Assembly (NCBI RefSeq): GCF_003264365.1
Contig: NZ_PYAK01000023.1
Span: forward strand, 37,570-101,569
DNA from: Micromonospora noduli
GTDB taxonomy: Bacteria; Actinomycetota; Actinomycetes; Mycobacteriales; Micromonosporaceae
Direction: 5' to 3'
Length of the DNA stretch: 64,000 nt
Shown here: positions 40,175 to 48,683 of the stretch, piece by piece
How positions within the stretch are numbered: the first letter of the stretch is position 1
How the letters are laid out: every line of letters starts with the position of its first letter
Notes under the pieces: model-generated
What the model saw: only the letters and a program-made list of their open reading frames with translations
Databases searched by the model: none
Told to the model about the DNA's origin: nothing
Position numbers and translations under genes: made by a program

Positions 40175-42022
40175 TCACCGGGCCGGAGCGTGGGCGGCGA
40201 GCGGGTTGGTGAGGGTGCCGACGAACTGGAGCGCCGCCGACGGGTCGGCCAGGTCGATCATCTGCTGGTTGTTGCGCAGTTGCAGCCGGTTGAGGCAGGA
40301 CAGCGTGAACTCCGGGGCGAACAGGTCGTAGTGGCGGACCCGCTCGGCCAGGTGCGGCACCCGGTCGAAGTAGTCGGCGGCGCAGACCGCGACAGTGCGC
40401 CAGAAGTCGTCCTCGGCGAGCACGCCGGCCTCGACCAGGACCGCGTTGAGGTGCCGCAGGAAGCAGTCCACCACGTCGGTGAAAATGGTCAGCAGCTTGG
40501 TGTCGTCGGGCACCTCGACGCGGATCCGCTCCACCGCCGCCGGCAGCTCGACAGTGTCGCTCATCACCGCGATCTCTTCGGCGATGTCCTTGAAGATCAC
40601 CCGCTGGACGGTGTCCTGCTCGTCGAGGACCAGGATGACGTTCTCGCCGTGCGGCATGAAGGCCAGGTCGTGGGCGTAGAAGCTGTGCAGCAGCGGGGTC
40701 AGGTAGGCGTCCAGGTAGCGACGCAGCCACACCTCGGGCGCCAGGCCGGACCGGGCGATCAGCGCCGCCGCCAGTGAATCGCCCTCGTCGTCGACGTGCA
40801 GCAGCGCGGCCATGGTGGACAGTCGCTCCCCCGACGCGAGGTCGGGCACCGGGCTCTCCCGCCACAGGGCGGCCAACATCTTGCGGTACGGGGAGGTGCG
40901 CTCGGTCGCCGCCTCGTACCGCCGGTGCCGGTAACCCACAGCGGCCCGCTCCCGGATGACGGTCAGACCGGTGCCGGTCAGCACCTCGTCGGTGGCGATC
41001 AGGTCGGCCAGCCAGTCGTTGATCGCCGGGGTGGCCTCCATGTAGGCGGCCGACAGCCCTCGCATGAAGCCCATGTTCAGCACCGACAGCGCGGTCTTGA
41101 CGTAGTGCCGGCCCGGCTCGCTGACGTTGAAGAAGGTGCGGATGGACTGCTGGGCGAGGTACACGTCCGGCCCGGGGCCGAGGTGCACCAGCCGCCGCTC
41201 GGCCAGCTCCCCGGCGAAGGTGACCGCCAGCTTGTTCCACCACTGCCACGGGTGTGCCGGGATCAGGTGGTAGTCGGCGAGGTCCAGCCCGAGATCGGCC
41301 ATCGTGGCCGCGAACCGGGCCCGCGTCTCGGCGTCCAACTCGCTCTCGATGAGCGTGTCGTAGTCGAGGTCGGCGGCGCTGCTGAACGTCGAGTGGTCCC
41401 GGTGTGCGGCCAGCCACTCCAGCCGCACCGGCGCTGCGGCCTCCGGGGCGTACCGGTGGTACTCGTCGACGCCGAACCCGAGCCGGCCGTTGTTCGCCAC
41501 GAAGCAGGGGTGGCCCTCGGTCATCGAGGTCTCGATGGTCTGGAAATCCGCCTCGGCCAGCTCGGCGGCGCTCGGCGCCGCCTGGGTCAGCTTGTACGCC
41601 GTACCGGCCAGCGTCGAGGTGATCTCCTCCAGATAGACCGGGAGCACCCGCGCGGAGAGCCCGAGGGTGTCGCGCAGTTCGACGATGAGGTCCACCGCGT
41701 CCGGGGCCAGGGCGCTGCCGTCGCGGTGTCGGGTGATGCTGTCCGCGTCGATCTGCCAGTGCGCCAGGGCGAGCACCCGCGCCGCGAACCGGTAGGTGAC
41801 AGTGCCGTCGTCGCTGCGGACCTCGTACCACTGCCGGTCGTCGGGGCCGGCCACGGCCTCCGGGGTGAGCAGCCGCTCGTGGGTGAACTCGGCGAGGGCC
41901 TTGCGGACCAGCAGCCGGTTGGCCCGGGCCCAGCGCTGCGGGGTGAGGTGCCCGACCGGGTCGCCGGGGGCGTTGTGCACCGTGGCGACGGGCGGGTGGG
42001 TGGGTACGGCGGTGGTGGTCAC
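40175..42022 (-). CDS. desD: Desferrioxamine synthetase, IucA/IucC NIS family (DesD)
   Basis: A 615-residue NRPS-independent siderophore synthetase. The N-terminal IucA/IucC domain has EGHPCFVANNGRLGFGVDEY, LIPAHPWQWWNKLAV and SIRTFFNVSEPGRHYVKTAL (adenylate and substrate binding); the FhuF-like C-terminus has FYAHDLAFMPHGENVILVLD and RVIFKDIAEEIAVMS. DesD condenses three N-hydroxy-N-succinyl-cadaverine units and cyclises them to desferrioxamine E, or makes mixed linear forms, using ATP. GTG 42022 has AAGGAG seven bases upstream and overlaps the desC stop. It is the last gene of the desEFABCD order seen in Streptomyces. Confidence 0.92.
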   Translation of the reverse strand: MTTTAVPTHPPVATVHNAPGDPVGHLTPQRWARANRLLVRKALAEFTHERLLTPEAVAGPDDRQWYEVRSDDGTVTYRFAARVLALAHWQIDADSITRHRDGSALAPDAVDLIVELRDTLGLSARVLPVYLEEITSTLAGTAYKLTQAAPSAAELAEADFQTIETSMTEGHPCFVANNGRLGFGVDEYHRYAPEAAAPVRLEWLAAHRDHSTFSSAADLDYDTLIESELDAETRARFAATMADLGLDLADYHLIPAHPWQWWNKLAVTFAGELAERRLVHLGPGPDVYLAQQSIRTFFNVSEPGRHYVKTALSVLNMGFMRGLSAAYMEATPAINDWLADLIATDEVLTGTGLTVIRERAAVGYRHRRYEAATERTSPYRKMLAALWRESPVPDLASGERLSTMAALLHVDDEGDSLAAALIARSGLAPEVWLRRYLDAYLTPLLHSFYAHDLAFMPHGENVILVLDEQDTVQRVIFKDIAEEIAVMSDTVELPAAVERIRVEVPDDTKLLTIFTDVVDCFLRHLNAVLVEAGVLAEDDFWRTVAVCAADYFDRVPHLAERVRHYDLFAPEFTLSCLNRLQLRNNQQMIDLADPSAALQFVGTLTNPLAAHAPAR

Positions 42023-42627
42023 GCCGGGGCTCCTTCGGTTCGGGTGACAGCGGCGCGGTCGGCGGCGCTGCGGTCGGCGGCAGCCTGGAACTGGGCTCGG
42101 GTGCAGACGCCGAGCAGCGCGTCCTTCTCGGGCTTGGCGATCGGGCCGACGACGGTGAAGCCGACGGCGGCGTTCAGCGCGTGCACTGCGGTGTTGCGCA
42201 CGTCCGGTTCGACCACCACCCGACGGGTCGTCGGGTCGTCGAAGAGCCACGCCATGACGGTGCCGATCACCGCCCGGGTGAAGCCGTGCACTGGCGCGTC
42301 GACCGGCGCGCAGAGGAAGTGCATGCCCACGTCACCGGGCTGGTGGTCGTACAGGCCGACCAGCTCGACGTGGGCCGGGTCGTAGCGCTCCGCCAGGAAG
42401 GCGGGACTCCCCCGCCACAGGCCGAGGTACGCGTCGTGGTGCGGGTGCTCGGCGATGCGCCGGTACTCCTCGGTGACCTGGGCCAGGTCGGCGTCCTGCA
42501 TCATCCAGAACGCCGCCTTCGGGTGGGTCACCCAGGCGTGCAGCAGCGCCGCGTCGGCGTCCGGATCGAGCGGCCGCAGCGCGAACTCACCGAGCCCCTC
42601 GTCGACCCGGGTGAAGACGCTCGTCAC
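42019..42627 (-). CDS. desC: N-hydroxycadaverine acyltransferase, GNAT-like (DesC)
   Basis: A 202-residue IucB/DesC-type acyltransferase. FALRPLDPDADAALLHAWVT then HPKAAFWMMQDADLAQVTEE is the characteristic opening of siderophore acetyl/succinyltransferases; VELVGLYDHQPGDVGMHFLC, then GFTRAVIGTVMAWLFDDPTT and RRVVVEPDVRNTAVHALNAA complete the GNAT core. It transfers succinyl (or acetyl) from CoA to N-hydroxycadaverine. GTG 42627 overlaps the desB stop (GTGA), and its own stop overlaps the desD start, so desB-desC-desD are translationally coupled. The C-terminal 25 residues are Ala/Arg-rich. Confidence 0.9.
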   Translation of the reverse strand: MTSVFTRVDEGLGEFALRPLDPDADAALLHAWVTHPKAAFWMMQDADLAQVTEEYRRIAEHPHHDAYLGLWRGSPAFLAERYDPAHVELVGLYDHQPGDVGMHFLCAPVDAPVHGFTRAVIGTVMAWLFDDPTTRRVVVEPDVRNTAVHALNAAVGFTVVGPIAKPEKDALLGVCTRAQFQAAADRSAADRAAVTRTEGAPA

Positions 42628-43901
42628 GACGACACCCCGAACTCCTGGAAGGTGATGCTCTTCTCGATCGGGTAGTGCTCCCGGCCGAGCAGCTCGCGGA
42701 TGATCCAGGAGTTGCGGTAGGCGCCCATGCCGAGGTCCGGTGAGGTGATGCTGTGCGTGTGGGTGCCCGCGTTCTGCAGGAAGATGCCCCGCCCACTGTG
42801 GTCGATGCTGTAGTTGCGGGCCACGTCGAAGCGGCCGTGCGCGTCCCAGCGGATCCGGTCTGACACCGGCGTGAGGAACTCCGGCACCCGGTAGTGGTAG
42901 CCGGTGGCCAGCACCAGCCCCTCGGTACGCAGCACGAAGTCGCGCTCCTGCTCCACCTGGCGCAACCCCAGCGTGTACTGCCCGTCCTGGTGCTCGGCGC
43001 TGACCAGCTCGGTGTTGGTGAGCAGGCGGGTGTTCACCGGCCCGTCCACGCTGTGCGCGTAGAGCAGGTCGAAGATGTCGTTGATCAGGTCGGCGTTGAT
43101 CCCCTTGAACAGGCCCTTCTGCTCGGACTCCAGCCGGTAGCGGGTCGCCTCGGGCAGCGCGTGGAAGTAGTCCACGTAGTCCGGTGAGGTCATCTCCAGC
43201 GTCAGCTTGGTGTATTCGAGGGGGAAGAACCGCGGCGACCGGGTCACCCAGTTGAGCTGGTAGCCGTACCGGTCGATGTCGCCGAGCAGGTCGTGGTAGA
43301 TCTCGGCGGCGCTCTGCCCGCTGCCCACCACCGTGATGCTGCGCTTGGTGCGCAGCGCCGTGCGGTGCTCCAGGTAGTGGGAGTTGTGCACGGCGTCGCC
43401 GGGCAACCCGGCCACGGCCGGGGGCAGGTGCGGCGGGGTACCGGTGCCGAGCACCAGGTGCCGGGCCCGGTACTGCACGGTCTCCCCCGTGCCGGTGCTG
43501 GCCCGCACCACGTACCGCTCGTCGGCGCTGTCGTACTCCACAGTGGTCACGCTCTGACCGAAGCGCAGGTTCGGCAGTTTCGCCGCCGCCCACCGGCAGT
43601 ACGCGTCGTACTCACTGCGCAGCGGGTAAAAGCTCTCCCGGATGTAGAACGGGTAGAGCCGGCCGATCTCCTTGAGGTAGTTGAGGAAGGAGTACGGCGA
43701 CGTCGGGTCGGCGAGGCTGACCAGGTCGGCGATGAACGGGGTCTGCAACCGGGCTGACTCCAGCAGCATGCCGGGGTGCCAGGCGAGGCTCGGCCGGGCC
43801 TCCAGGAACACCCCGTCGAGCTCGTCGATCGGCGCGGTGAGGCAGGCCAGGCCCAGGTTGTACGGGCCCAACCCGATGGCGATGAAGTCGTGGGTGGACA
43901 T
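42624..43901 (-). CDS. desB: Cadaverine/lysine N-monooxygenase (DesB)
   Basis: A 425-residue SidA/IucD-type flavin N-hydroxylase. MSTHDFIAIGLGPYNLGLAC contains the FAD site GLGPYN at residues 10-15. HPGMLLESARLQTPFIADLV is the conserved substrate/FAD loop, RSITVVGSGQSAAEIYHDLL the NADPH-binding GSGQSAAE at about 195-202, and LVLATGYHYRVPEFL the ATGY motif near the end. In desferrioxamine synthesis the substrate is cadaverine made by DesA. ATG 43901 has GGAGA upstream. It lies 62 bases after desA, a gap occupied by a 27-bp duplication that repeats the end of desA. Confidence 0.92.
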   Translation of the reverse strand: MSTHDFIAIGLGPYNLGLACLTAPIDELDGVFLEARPSLAWHPGMLLESARLQTPFIADLVSLADPTSPYSFLNYLKEIGRLYPFYIRESFYPLRSEYDAYCRWAAAKLPNLRFGQSVTTVEYDSADERYVVRASTGTGETVQYRARHLVLGTGTPPHLPPAVAGLPGDAVHNSHYLEHRTALRTKRSITVVGSGQSAAEIYHDLLGDIDRYGYQLNWVTRSPRFFPLEYTKLTLEMTSPDYVDYFHALPEATRYRLESEQKGLFKGINADLINDIFDLLYAHSVDGPVNTRLLTNTELVSAEHQDGQYTLGLRQVEQERDFVLRTEGLVLATGYHYRVPEFLTPVSDRIRWDAHGRFDVARNYSIDHSGRGIFLQNAGTHTHSITSPDLGMGAYRNSWIIRELLGREHYPIEKSITFQEFGVSS

Positions 43902-43931
43902 CGGGGTCTCCAGGCGCGGGTTCGTGGTCAC

Positions 43932-43981
43932 CGGCGTCAGCCGACGGGGCAGGTTCATCGGCGTCAGCCGACGGGGCAGGT
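43932..43981. repeat. 27-bp-period duplication at the desA 3' end
   Basis: The 23-base string at 43932-43954 recurs identically at 43959-43981; CGGCGTCAGCCGACGGGGCA begins both copies. One copy encodes the last residues and stop of desA; the other lies in the desA-desB gap. It looks like a recent slippage or unequal-exchange event. Confidence 0.85.
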
Positions 43982-45502
43982 CAGGTCGGCGTCGACGTGG
44001 TCGTGCACGTACTGGCCGGCGTGGGTGGCGATCAGGTCGAGCACGTACCCGACGTCGTCGACTGTGGTTTCCGGGTTGAGCAGTGTGAACTTCAGGAAGT
44101 GCCGGCCGTCCACCCGGGTCCCGGCGACCACTGCGAGACCGGACGCCGCGAGGGCCTCCCGGGCGTGCAGGTTGGCGGCGTCGGCCAACTCCCGGCCGGG
44201 GCCGGTGGGCAGGTAGCGGAACACCACGGTGCTCAGCTCCGAGCGCGTCACCACCTCGAAGCGCGGGTCCTCGCTGACCAGTTGCCAGGCGTCGGCGGCG
44301 CGGTCGACGACCTCGTCGAAGAGCCCGCCGAGCGCGTCCGGGCCCATCACCCGCAGGGTGAGCCAGAGCTTCAGCGCGTCGAAACGGCGGGTGGTCTGCA
44401 AGCTCTTGTCGACCTGGTTGGGGATGCGCTGCTCCACCATCCGGGCCGGGTTGAGGTAGTCGGCGTGGTAGGTGACGTGCCGCAGCGTCCGCCGGTCGCG
44501 GACCAGCAGCGCGCTGGAGCTGACCGGCTGGAAGAACGACTTGTGGAAGTCCACGGTCACCGAGTCGGCCCGCTCGATGCCGTCGAGCAGGTGCCGGCGC
44601 GTCGGCGAGACGAGCAGACCGCAGCCGTACGCGGCGTCCACGTGCAGCCACACGCCGGCTGCCGCGCAGATCCCGGCCAGGTCCGTGAGCGGGTCGATAG
44701 AGCCGAAGTCGGTGGTACCGGCGGTGCCGACGACGGCCATCACCACCAGCCCGGCCTGCCGGCACCGGGCGATCTCCTCGCGGACGGCGGCCGGCCGGAT
44801 CCGTCGCCGGGCGTCAGTGGGTACCGCGATCACCGCGTCCGGGGCGAGGCCGAGCAGTTTGGCCGACTTCTGCACGCTGAAGTGACCGGCGGCGGAGGTG
44901 AGCACGCGCAGCCGGGGCAGCAGTTCGGCGCGCGCCGCCGGGCCGATGGCGTCGGCGCACGCCTCCTCCCGGGCCAGCAGCAGCGCCTGGAGATTGGACT
45001 GGCTGCCGCCGCTGGTGAAGATGCCGTCGGCGCGGTGACCGAGGCCGATCCGCTCGGCCGTCCAGTCGACCAGCCGGCGCTCGATGAGGGTGGCCCCGGC
45101 GCTCTGGTCCCAGGTGTCCAGCGAGGAGTTCACGGCGGTGAGCACCGCCTCACCGAGCAGTGCTGGGATGGCCACCGGGCAGTTGAGGTGGGCCAGGTAG
45201 CGGGGGTGGTGGAACCAGACGGCGTCGCGCAGGTAGACGTTCTCCAGCTCGTCGAGGGCGGCGCCGGCGTCGCCCAGCGGACGGTCCAGGTCCACCCGGT
45301 CGACCAGGGGGGCCAGCTCGGCCGGCGTGATCCCGGTGCCGGGACGGTCCACGGCGGCCACTCGGCGGGCTACCCGGTCGACGCCGTCGGCGATCGTCCG
45401 GCGGTACTGCTCGACCGAGCCACCGTGCAGCAGCTGGGCCCGCGCGGCGGTTGACGCCGGTGGCGGTGTGGTGGTCTCGACGGGGTACGTCGGCACGGTC
45501 AC
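43964..45502 (-). CDS. desA: PLP-dependent lysine decarboxylase (DesA)
   Basis: A 512-residue group II decarboxylase. HPRYLAHLNCPVAIPALLGE, GIFTSGGSQSNLQALLLARE (PLP-phosphate loop), GVWLHVDAAYGCGLLVSPTR (Asp that contacts the pyridine N) and SVTVDFHKSFFQPVSSSALL (Schiff-base Lys at about residue 320) are all present. It converts lysine to cadaverine, the first desferrioxamine step. The start GTG 45502 is preferred because GAAGGA lies six bases upstream, rather than an ATG five codons earlier. The end overlaps a short direct duplication (43932-43981). It follows the siderophore-interacting-protein gene by 98 bases. Confidence 0.92.
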   Translation of the reverse strand: MTVPTYPVETTTPPPASTAARAQLLHGGSVEQYRRTIADGVDRVARRVAAVDRPGTGITPAELAPLVDRVDLDRPLGDAGAALDELENVYLRDAVWFHHPRYLAHLNCPVAIPALLGEAVLTAVNSSLDTWDQSAGATLIERRLVDWTAERIGLGHRADGIFTSGGSQSNLQALLLAREEACADAIGPAARAELLPRLRVLTSAAGHFSVQKSAKLLGLAPDAVIAVPTDARRRIRPAAVREEIARCRQAGLVVMAVVGTAGTTDFGSIDPLTDLAGICAAAGVWLHVDAAYGCGLLVSPTRRHLLDGIERADSVTVDFHKSFFQPVSSSALLVRDRRTLRHVTYHADYLNPARMVEQRIPNQVDKSLQTTRRFDALKLWLTLRVMGPDALGGLFDEVVDRAADAWQLVSEDPRFEVVTRSELSTVVFRYLPTGPGRELADAANLHAREALAASGLAVVAGTRVDGRHFLKFTLLNPETTVDDVGYVLDLIATHAGQYVHDHVDADLTCPVG

Positions 45503-45600
45503 GGAATGTCCTTCCACGTTCTCGACGAGGGGCAGCCGGAACCCTCCCCGGCGCGGCGGTGCGCCTCGGGGCAGTGCTGCCGATCGGTTGGGGTCGTCAG

Positions 45601-46461
45601 TCAGGCGGTGACGCCGGCCAGCGCCTCGGCACGCAGGTCCTCTTCGGACAGTCCGCGTCGCCAGTAGCCGGCGAAGGTCACCCTCCGGCGGTCGAAGCCG
45701 CGCTCGTCGACGAGGTGCCGGCGCAGCGCCCGCACCACGCCGGACTCACCGGCGATCCAGGCGTACGGGGTGCCGCCGGTGGGGAGCCGGGCGGCGCGCA
45801 CGGAGCTGACCAGCAGGTCACTCCCGGGCGGTGTGCTGCCCCGCACGATCCACCTGATCTCGACGTCGGCAGCGGTGGGCAGGTCGGTGATGTCCGCGGC
45901 GTCGGGCACCTCGATCCAGGCGCGCACCCGGGTGCCGGCGGGCAGCCAGGCCAGGATGCCCTCGACGGCCGGCAGCGCGGTCTCGTCGGCGGCGAGCAGC
46001 ACGAGGTCCGTGCCGTCCGGCGGGCGGAAGCAGACGCTGCGGTTGTCGGGCACCGCCGGGCCGAGCAGCAGCACCCGGTCGCCGGGGCCGGCCAGGGCCG
46101 CCCAGCGGGAGGCGGGGCCGGTGTCGCCGTGGCTGACGAAGTCGATGTCGACAGCGGTCTCGGCCGGGCGGTGCTCCCGGATGGTGTACGAGCGCAGCAC
46201 CGCGCGGACGTCCGCCGGCAGTGCCCGCCAGCCGCCGAACCAGTCCTCGCCCTGCTCGACCGGGACCACCGGGGCGTGCTGCCCGGGGTGCGGCAGGAAC
46301 AGCGAGACGCTCTGGTCCCGGCCGCCGCCGGCGAAGTCGGCCAGCTCCGCGCCACCGAAGGTGACCCGGATCAGCGAGGCGCCGACCCGACGGGCCCGGA
46401 CGACGTGCGCGGCGTAGAAGCGGTACTGCGAGGCGATCGGTGCGGTGGCGCTCGTACTCAT
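45601..46461 (-). CDS. desF: Siderophore-interacting ferric reductase (DesF-like)
   Basis: A 286-residue SIP-family flavoprotein. YRFYAAHVVRARRVGASLIR starts the FAD-binding barrel, VLRSYTIREHRP is the R-x-Y-T/S FAD motif at about residues 90-93, VDIDFVSHGDTGPASRWAAL the phosphate-side loop, and VLLAADETALPAVEGILAWL the NAD(P)H site. SIP proteins reduce the ferric-siderophore complex in the cytoplasm to release Fe(II). It sits between the binding-protein gene and desA, as in Streptomyces desEFABCD. It starts four bases from the stop of the binding-protein gene, so the two are co-translated. Confidence 0.9.
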   Translation of the reverse strand: MSTSATAPIASQYRFYAAHVVRARRVGASLIRVTFGGAELADFAGGGRDQSVSLFLPHPGQHAPVVPVEQGEDWFGGWRALPADVRAVLRSYTIREHRPAETAVDIDFVSHGDTGPASRWAALAGPGDRVLLLGPAVPDNRSVCFRPPDGTDLVLLAADETALPAVEGILAWLPAGTRVRAWIEVPDAADITDLPTAADVEIRWIVRGSTPPGSDLLVSSVRAARLPTGGTPYAWIAGESGVVRALRRHLVDERGFDRRRVTFAGYWRRGLSEEDLRAEALAGVTA

Positions 46462-46465
46462 GGCG

Positions 46466-47497
46466 TCAGCTGACCTTCTTCGCGTTCCGGATGGCGGTGG
46501 CGAGGTTCTCCAGCAGCGGCGCTGAGCCGGCGTACGAGAAACGGGGTACCGCGTCCCACGGGCTCACCTGGTTGGCAGTGACCGCCGGCAGTTGCTGCCA
46601 GGTCGGCTTGGCGGTGAGGTCCTTGGCCTGCAAGGCGGTGCTGCGGTTGTCCAGCAGGATCAGGTCGGCCGGGAACTTGCCTGCGCTCTCCCAGCTCAGC
46701 GCCTCGAAGTAGTCGCCGGCTTCGAGCTTGGTGGGGACCACGATGTCGACGCCCAACTCGGCGAAGTACATCAGGTCGGTGCTGACCTTCGGGTTGGAGA
46801 CGTAGAAGAGGTCGGGGCTGCCGGAGCAGGCCATCACCTTGATCCCGGGGTTGGCCTTGACTGCCTGCCGGACCGCCTCGGCGGCGGCGTCGAAGCGGGC
46901 CTTTCCGTCGGTGACCTTCTTCGCGGACAGGTCCGCGCCGAGCGACTCGGCCAGCGCCGCGTACCGCTCGATGGGCTTGGTCATCGGCACCCGGGCGGTG
47001 GTGATCGCCACACTGGGCGCCAGCGGGAGGATCTTGGCCTTGCTCTCGTCCGGCACGTACCAGAGCGCGTCCGGGTCGTACATGTGGGTGACCAGCAGTT
47101 CGGGGCGTAGCGCCGCGTACTTCTCCAGGCTGAACTCGCCCCACACGTTGCCGAGGATCTCGACGCCCTCGACGTTCAGGTCGCCGGCCTGCGGCTCGGC
47201 CGTGCCGTCGGCACGCCTGGTCTCACCGAACACGCCCACGAGCTGTTTGTCGAGACCGAAATCGATCAGGGCCGCCGCGACACCGGTGAAGGCCACCACG
47301 CGGGTCGGACGCGCCGGGGCCTCAACCTTCGTGCCGCGGTCGTCGGTGAACGACCAGGGGCCACTTCCGTTTCCGGCGGCGGGTTTCGCGGCGTCGTCCT
47401 TGCCACAGGCGGCGAGCAGGGTGGCCAGCGTGGCAGCGCCACCGGCGGCCAGCAGGCCACGGCGGGAGAGGCGGCGGGCGGACAGGGCATCGGGCAT
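46466..47497 (-). CDS. desE: Ferrioxamine-type iron-siderophore binding lipoprotein (DesE-like)
   Basis: A 343-residue lipoprotein. ALSARRLSRRGLLAAGGAAT combines a twin-arginine-like stretch with a hydrophobic segment and the lipobox LLAAC at about residue 31. PWSFTDDRGTKVEAPARPTR is the usual FecB-like opening; LRPELLVTHMYDPDALWYVP and IVVPTKLEAGDYFEALSWES define the two lobes of a class III siderophore-binding protein. It hands ferric siderophore to the divergent FecCD-type permeases. The start at 47497 is 51 bases from the iron box (47548-47564), which also serves the divergent operon. The ribosome-binding site is weak (AAAGA). Confidence 0.9.
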   Translation of the reverse strand: MPDALSARRLSRRGLLAAGGAATLATLLAACGKDDAAKPAAGNGSGPWSFTDDRGTKVEAPARPTRVVAFTGVAAALIDFGLDKQLVGVFGETRRADGTAEPQAGDLNVEGVEILGNVWGEFSLEKYAALRPELLVTHMYDPDALWYVPDESKAKILPLAPSVAITTARVPMTKPIERYAALAESLGADLSAKKVTDGKARFDAAAEAVRQAVKANPGIKVMACSGSPDLFYVSNPKVSTDLMYFAELGVDIVVPTKLEAGDYFEALSWESAGKFPADLILLDNRSTALQAKDLTAKPTWQQLPAVTANQVSPWDAVPRFSYAGSAPLLENLATAIRNAKKVS

Positions 47498-47547
47498 GGT
47501 GTTGTCTTTCGATCAAGGGTTGGCCGGACTCGACCAGGGCAGCGGGG

Positions 47548-47564
47548 TTAGGTTAGCCTAACCT
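47548..47564. promoter_or_regulatory. Iron box (DmdR1/IdeR type) in the divergent des/fec control region
   Basis: TTAGGTTAGCCTAACCT contains AGGTTAG-C-CTAACCT, a perfect 7-1-7 dyad, and closely resembles the TTAGGTTAGGCTAACCTAA consensus of DtxR-family regulators. TAACCT at 47559-47564 is also the putative -10 for the permease gene (start 47571); the mirrored hexamer serves the minus strand. Iron-loaded repressor would shut off both operons. Confidence 0.9.
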
Positions 47565-47570
47565 CGGTCA

Positions 47571-48683
47571 TTGTCAACAGCGGTTCGCCGTGTCGCCACC
47601 ACCCCGGAGCCCACACTGGACGCCACACCCACCGTCACCCGACCGGCACCGCCCGTGCCGGCCAGGGAAACGGCCGCACCCCCGAGCCGGCGTGGCCGTC
47701 GGGCGGCCCGCGCCGCCGGCCTGGTCACCGCCGTGGCACTGCTCGCGGTGATCGTGGTGCTCAGCATCGCGGTCGGCGCGAAGGCCATGCCGCTCGCCGA
47801 CGTCTGGTCCGGGTTGCTGCACCGCGACGCCACCGAGTACGCCGTGGTGCATCGGATGCGCCTGCCCCGCACCCTGCTCGGGCTGCTCGCCGGCACCGCC
47901 CTCGGTGTGGCGGGCGCGGTCATGCAGGCCCTCACCCGCAACCCACTCGCCGACCCCGGGCTACTCGGCATCAACGCCGGCGCGTCCGCGGCCGTCGCCA
48001 CCGCCGCCGCGTTCCTGGGCGTCACCGCCGTCGGCGGGTACGTCTGGTTCGCGCTGCTCGGCGCGGCGGCGGTGACCGCGCTCGTCTACACCGTCGGCGG
48101 CGGACGCGGCGCCACCCCGGCCCGACTCGCGCTGGCCGGGGCGGCGCTCAACGCCACCCTCTACTCCTACGTGAGCGCGGTGATGCTGCTGGACACCGCG
48201 TCGCTGGAGCGGCTGCGTTTCTGGACGGTCGGCTCACTGGCCAGCGCGGACTCCACGACCGTCACCCGGGTGCTGCCGTTCATCCTCATCGGGCTGCTGG
48301 TCGCGCTCGGCGCCGCCCGTCCGCTGAACGCGCTGGCGCTCGGCGATGACGCGGCGCGAGCCCTCGGCGCGCGACCCGCGCTGATCCGCGCCGCCGTGAT
48401 CGTCGCCGTCACCCTGCTCTGCGGCGCGGCGACCGCCGCGTGCGGACCGATCGTCTTCGTCGGGCTGCTGGTGCCGCACCTGGTCCGCGCCCTGACCGGC
48501 CCGGACCTGCGCTGGCTGCTGCCGTACTGCGCGGTGCTCGCACCGGCGTTGCTGCTCGGCGCCGACGTGCTCGGCCGGGTGCTGGGCCGCCCCGGAGAAC
48601 TCCAGGTCGGCATGGTGACCGCCGTGCTGGGCGGCCCGCTCTTCCTGTGGCTGGTCACCCGCCGACCGGTGGCGCAACCGTGA
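47571..48683 (+). CDS. FecCD-type iron-siderophore permease, subunit 1
   Basis: A 370-residue, ten-segment permease. After a basic, Pro-rich N-terminus the first helix is AGLVTAVALLAVIVVLSIAV, then VHRMRLPRTLLGLLAGTALG, VAGAVMQALTRNPLADPGLL (the G-x-x-x-Q-x-x-x-x-N-P-L-A-x-P motif of FecCD) and GPIVFVGLLVPHLVRALTGP, the cytoplasmic loop that couples to the ATPase. TTG 47571 has TAACCT exactly six bases upstream and no Shine-Dalgarno sequence, so a leaderless message is inferred. It is divergent from desE across the iron box and heads a permease-permease-ATPase-acylase operon. Confidence 0.88.
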   Translation: MSTAVRRVATTPEPTLDATPTVTRPAPPVPARETAAPPSRRGRRAARAAGLVTAVALLAVIVVLSIAVGAKAMPLADVWSGLLHRDATEYAVVHRMRLPRTLLGLLAGTALGVAGAVMQALTRNPLADPGLLGINAGASAAVATAAAFLGVTAVGGYVWFALLGAAAVTALVYTVGGGRGATPARLALAGAALNATLYSYVSAVMLLDTASLERLRFWTVGSLASADSTTVTRVLPFILIGLLVALGAARPLNALALGDDAARALGARPALIRAAVIVAVTLLCGAATAACGPIVFVGLLVPHLVRALTGPDLRWLLPYCAVLAPALLLGADVLGRVLGRPGELQVGMVTAVLGGPLFLWLVTRRPVAQP

